The notes under the pieces were generated by a model. That model searched no databases. It was not told the origin of the DNA and saw nothing but the letters and a program-made list of their open reading frames with translations. Made by a program: the position numbers and the translations under genes. From Halieaceae bacterium UBA6060 (GTDB lineage: Bacteria; Pseudomonadota; Gammaproteobacteria; Pseudomonadales; Halieaceae): DNA of 6,333 bases. This document shows, piece after piece, positions 4,634 through 6,333 of this stretch. The number at the start of each line of letters is the position of its first letter. The stretch's first letter is position 1. The stretch covers positions 3,781 through 10,113 of the forward strand of contig DIYG01000092.1 in NCBI GenBank assembly GCA_002428935.1, in the 5' to 3' direction.

Positions 4634-5887
4634 ATGCAGTTATCGTCCTTTGGTCAAAAGTTTGCCCTGGAAAGCGGCATCAGTTCCCTTATGGACGACC
4701 TTGGCACAGCCCTGGGTGAGAACCCGGATTTGATTTTTATGGGTGGGGGCAATCCCGGGCGAGTCCCTGCCGCCGAGGAACTCTTTAGTCGCCGTTTGAG
4801 CGATATCCTCGCCGACGGTCAGCGCCGTCACGAAATGCTGGGGGTGTATCAGGCACCTCAGGGTGACCTCTCATTTCGCCAAGAACTGGCGACCTTTTTA
4901 CACCAACGCCTGGGCTGGCCCGTGGGGGCGGATAACATCGCCATAGCCAACGGAAGTCAGTCCGCCTTTTTCATTCTCTACAATATGTTTGCCGGCCCCA
5001 TGCCCGATGGAACGGAGCGCCGCATTCATCTGCCGCTGAGTCCGGAGTATGTCGGCTACCGCGATATTGGTCTGGGCGAAGATTTTTTCTCCGCCACGCG
5101 ACCGATGATCGAGCGTCTTGAGGATCGACGCTTTAAATATCACGTGGCCTTCGATGAGTTGTCTCTCGATTCAGGGGTCGCGGCTCTGTGTTTGTCTCGG
5201 CCGGGAAATCCCACGGGGAACATGGTTACCGATGATGAGATCGAGCGTCTGGATAGCATCGCTCGTCAGCACGATGTGCCATTGATCATCGACGGGGCCT
5301 ATGGCTTGCCGTTTCCGAGCCTGATCTATGGCGACGGTCGTCCGTTTTGGAATGAAAACACCATTTTGATGCTGAGCCTGTCGAAGTTGGGATTGCCCGG
5401 GGTGCGCACGGGTATTGTCATAGCAACCCCGGCTATCGCGCAGGCCTTTGCCCGGGCGAACACCGTGGTCAGCCTGGCCAGCGGCACCCTCGGTCCGAGT
5501 CTCCTCCGGGGCACTCTGGCCGACGGCTCCCTTGAACGCCTTTGCCGTGAAGCGCTACAGCCGTTTTATGCGGAGCGTCGAGCACAGACCCTCGCCGCTA
5601 TTGATCGGCATCGCGGTGATCTACCGATATGGACACACAGCGCCGAGGGCGCGTTTTTCCTCTGGCTGTGGTGTGAAGGTTTACCCATCGACAGCATGGC
5701 CCTTTACGAACGTCTCAAAGCCCGGGGCGTTATTGTTCTACCGGGCAATGACTTTTTTATTGGCACGGGAGAAAACTGGGCCCACCGCAAAGAGTGTATT
5801 CGTCTGTCCTATGCTGGCGATCCCGGCAGGATAGGTGAAGGTGTTCGCCTCATCATGGACGAACTCTACCGCGCCTACGAGGCGTAG
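4634..5887 (+). CDS. avtA: Valine-pyruvate aminotransferase (AvtA), PLP-dependent
   Basis: This cytoplasmic class I/II fold aminotransferase moves the amino group between valine (or alanine) and the keto acids pyruvate and 2-ketoisovalerate. Its 417 residues equal the E. coli AvtA length as I recall it, and the N-terminus (FGQKF..ESGI..LMDDL) aligns with AvtA from the first residues, which supports the ATG at 4634. Active-site landmarks are GGGNPGRVP near residue 37, NGSQSAF at 106-112, PGNPTGN at 190-196, Asp220 and Tyr223 in DGAYG (cofactor ring), the Schiff-base Lys251 in SLSKLGLPG, and the carboxylate-binding Arg390 in IRLSY. No Shine-Dalgarno is evident before the start (pyrimidine-rich), so it may be weakly translated or coupled to slyX. 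The next gene begins 35 bases downstream. The specific AvtA call rests on end-to-end resemblance, not only on generic motifs. Confidence 0.94.
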   Translation: MQLSSFGQKFALESGISSLMDDLGTALGENPDLIFMGGGNPGRVPAAEELFSRRLSDILADGQRRHEMLGVYQAPQGDLSFRQELATFLHQRLGWPVGADNIAIANGSQSAFFILYNMFAGPMPDGTERRIHLPLSPEYVGYRDIGLGEDFFSATRPMIERLEDRRFKYHVAFDELSLDSGVAALCLSRPGNPTGNMVTDDEIERLDSIARQHDVPLIIDGAYGLPFPSLIYGDGRPFWNENTILMLSLSKLGLPGVRTGIVIATPAIAQAFARANTVVSLASGTLGPSLLRGTLADGSLERLCREALQPFYAERRAQTLAAIDRHRGDLPIWTHSAEGAFFLWLWCEGLPIDSMALYERLKARGVIVLPGNDFFIGTGENWAHRKECIRLSYAGDPGRIGEGVRLIMDELYRAYEA

Positions 5888-5922
5888 AGAATATTCATAA
5901 CAATCCCCTGGAGTCCTTAAGT

Positions 5923-6333
5923 ATGCGCAGACTAATCGCTTCTCTCGTTTTGAGCCTGGGCACCCCGCTTGCCCTGGCGGAGGTTCATCTTGATTGGCTT
6001 GATCAGCATTATTCGCAAACCGCGGCAACAGCGCGTTCTCTCTGGGAGTTCGCGGAGGTGGGTTACCAAGAAACCCAGAGTAGTGCCTTGCTGCAAGAGC
6101 AACTGGCCGCCGATGGCTTCGAAATAGAAAGCGGGGTGGCCGATATACCAACGGCCTTTGTCGCAAGCTACGGTGAGGGTGAACCGGTGTTGGCGATCCT
6201 GGGAGAGTTTGATGCCTTACCGGGTATCACCCAGGATTCGGTCCCCGAGCGTAGCTTGCTTACGGAAAAAGCTGCCGGTCACGCCTGTGGCCACAATCTC
6301 TTTGGCGCGGGCTCGGCGGCGGCCGCCATGGCC
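5923..6333 (+). CDS. Secreted M20-family amidohydrolase (AbgB-like), 3'-truncated by window edge
   Basis: The frame is open from the ATG at 5923 to the window end (137 codons). TGGAG at 5909-5913 sits 9 bases upstream. Residues 1-19 form a Sec signal peptide: Arg-Arg, a hydrophobic core, then ALA with cleavage likely before Glu20, so the enzyme should act in the periplasm. The mature part shows WEFAEVGYQET (the M20D substrate-pocket region), DIPTAFVASYGEGEPVLAILGEFDALPG, and the metal ligands in GHACGHN. This order matches AbgB, the p-aminobenzoyl-glutamate hydrolase subunit, and related aminoacylases. The E. coli AbgB I recall is cytoplasmic, so a signal peptide is a notable difference. It is probably co-transcribed with avtA. 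The exact substrate cannot be read; acyl- or aminobenzoyl-amino acids are likely. Confidence 0.9.
   Translation, partial: MRRLIASLVLSLGTPLALAEVHLDWLDQHYSQTAATARSLWEFAEVGYQETQSSALLQEQLAADGFEIESGVADIPTAFVASYGEGEPVLAILGEFDALPGITQDSVPERSLLTEKAAGHACGHNLFGAGSAAAAMA

Noticed and set aside
5738..6166. Minus-strand open frame across the avtA/amidohydrolase junction
   Set aside because: It is antisense to the AvtA C-terminus and to the signal peptide and M20 motifs of the next gene, so it is a shadow.
1..6333. CRISPR arrays, tRNA, rRNA and insertion sequences
   Set aside because: No regularly spaced repeats, tRNA-like cloverleaf, rRNA signature or transposase pattern was seen on either strand.

Overview
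The window is a moderately GC-rich stretch of a Gram-negative, most likely gammaproteobacterial, chromosome. The clues are a soluble lytic murein transglycosylase of the Slt70 type, SlyX, a YciH-type SUI1 protein, a full-length AvtA-type valine-pyruvate aminotransferase and a Sec signal peptide on the last gene. Genus cannot be fixed by reading alone. A marine gammaproteobacterium is a guess from the gene mix.

Layout. Positions 1-3056 hold a plus-strand, tightly packed cluster: the 3' part of slt (its N-terminus lies before the window), a family 2 glycosyltransferase of the rSAM/selenodomain-associated type (TIGR04283-like) 8 bases later, and its usual partner, a CofC/MobA-fold nucleotidyl/glycosyltransferase-like protein (TIGR04282-like, DUF2064), overlapping it by 8 bases. 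A minus-strand gene (3047-3460) meets this cluster tail to tail with a 10-base overlap. It resembles small phage-associated lysozyme/transglycosylase-like proteins. Upstream of it lies a 483-base gene-free stretch (3461-3943). Its second half is about 32% GC, and it carries several inverted repeats and a 13-bp direct repeat whose other copy spans the stop codon of the next gene.

From 3944 onward the genes look like ordinary chromosome: minus-strand yciH-like (3944-4315), divergent from slyX (4377-4601), then avtA (4634-5887) and a secreted M20 amidohydrolase (5923 to the window edge), all plus strand and probably co-transcribed.

How the genes fit together. The slt product trims peptidoglycan in the periplasm. 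The TIGR04282/TIGR04283 pair is a recurrent two-gene unit linked in other genomes to radical-SAM or arsenosugar-type pathways, but no radical-SAM or ArsM-type gene is visible here. AvtA links pyruvate/alanine and valine metabolism, and the M20 enzyme probably releases amino acids or acyl groups in the periplasm. No complete novel system is demonstrable. The least ordinary part is 3047-3943, an orphan phage-like gene beside an AT-rich, repeat-bearing spacer.
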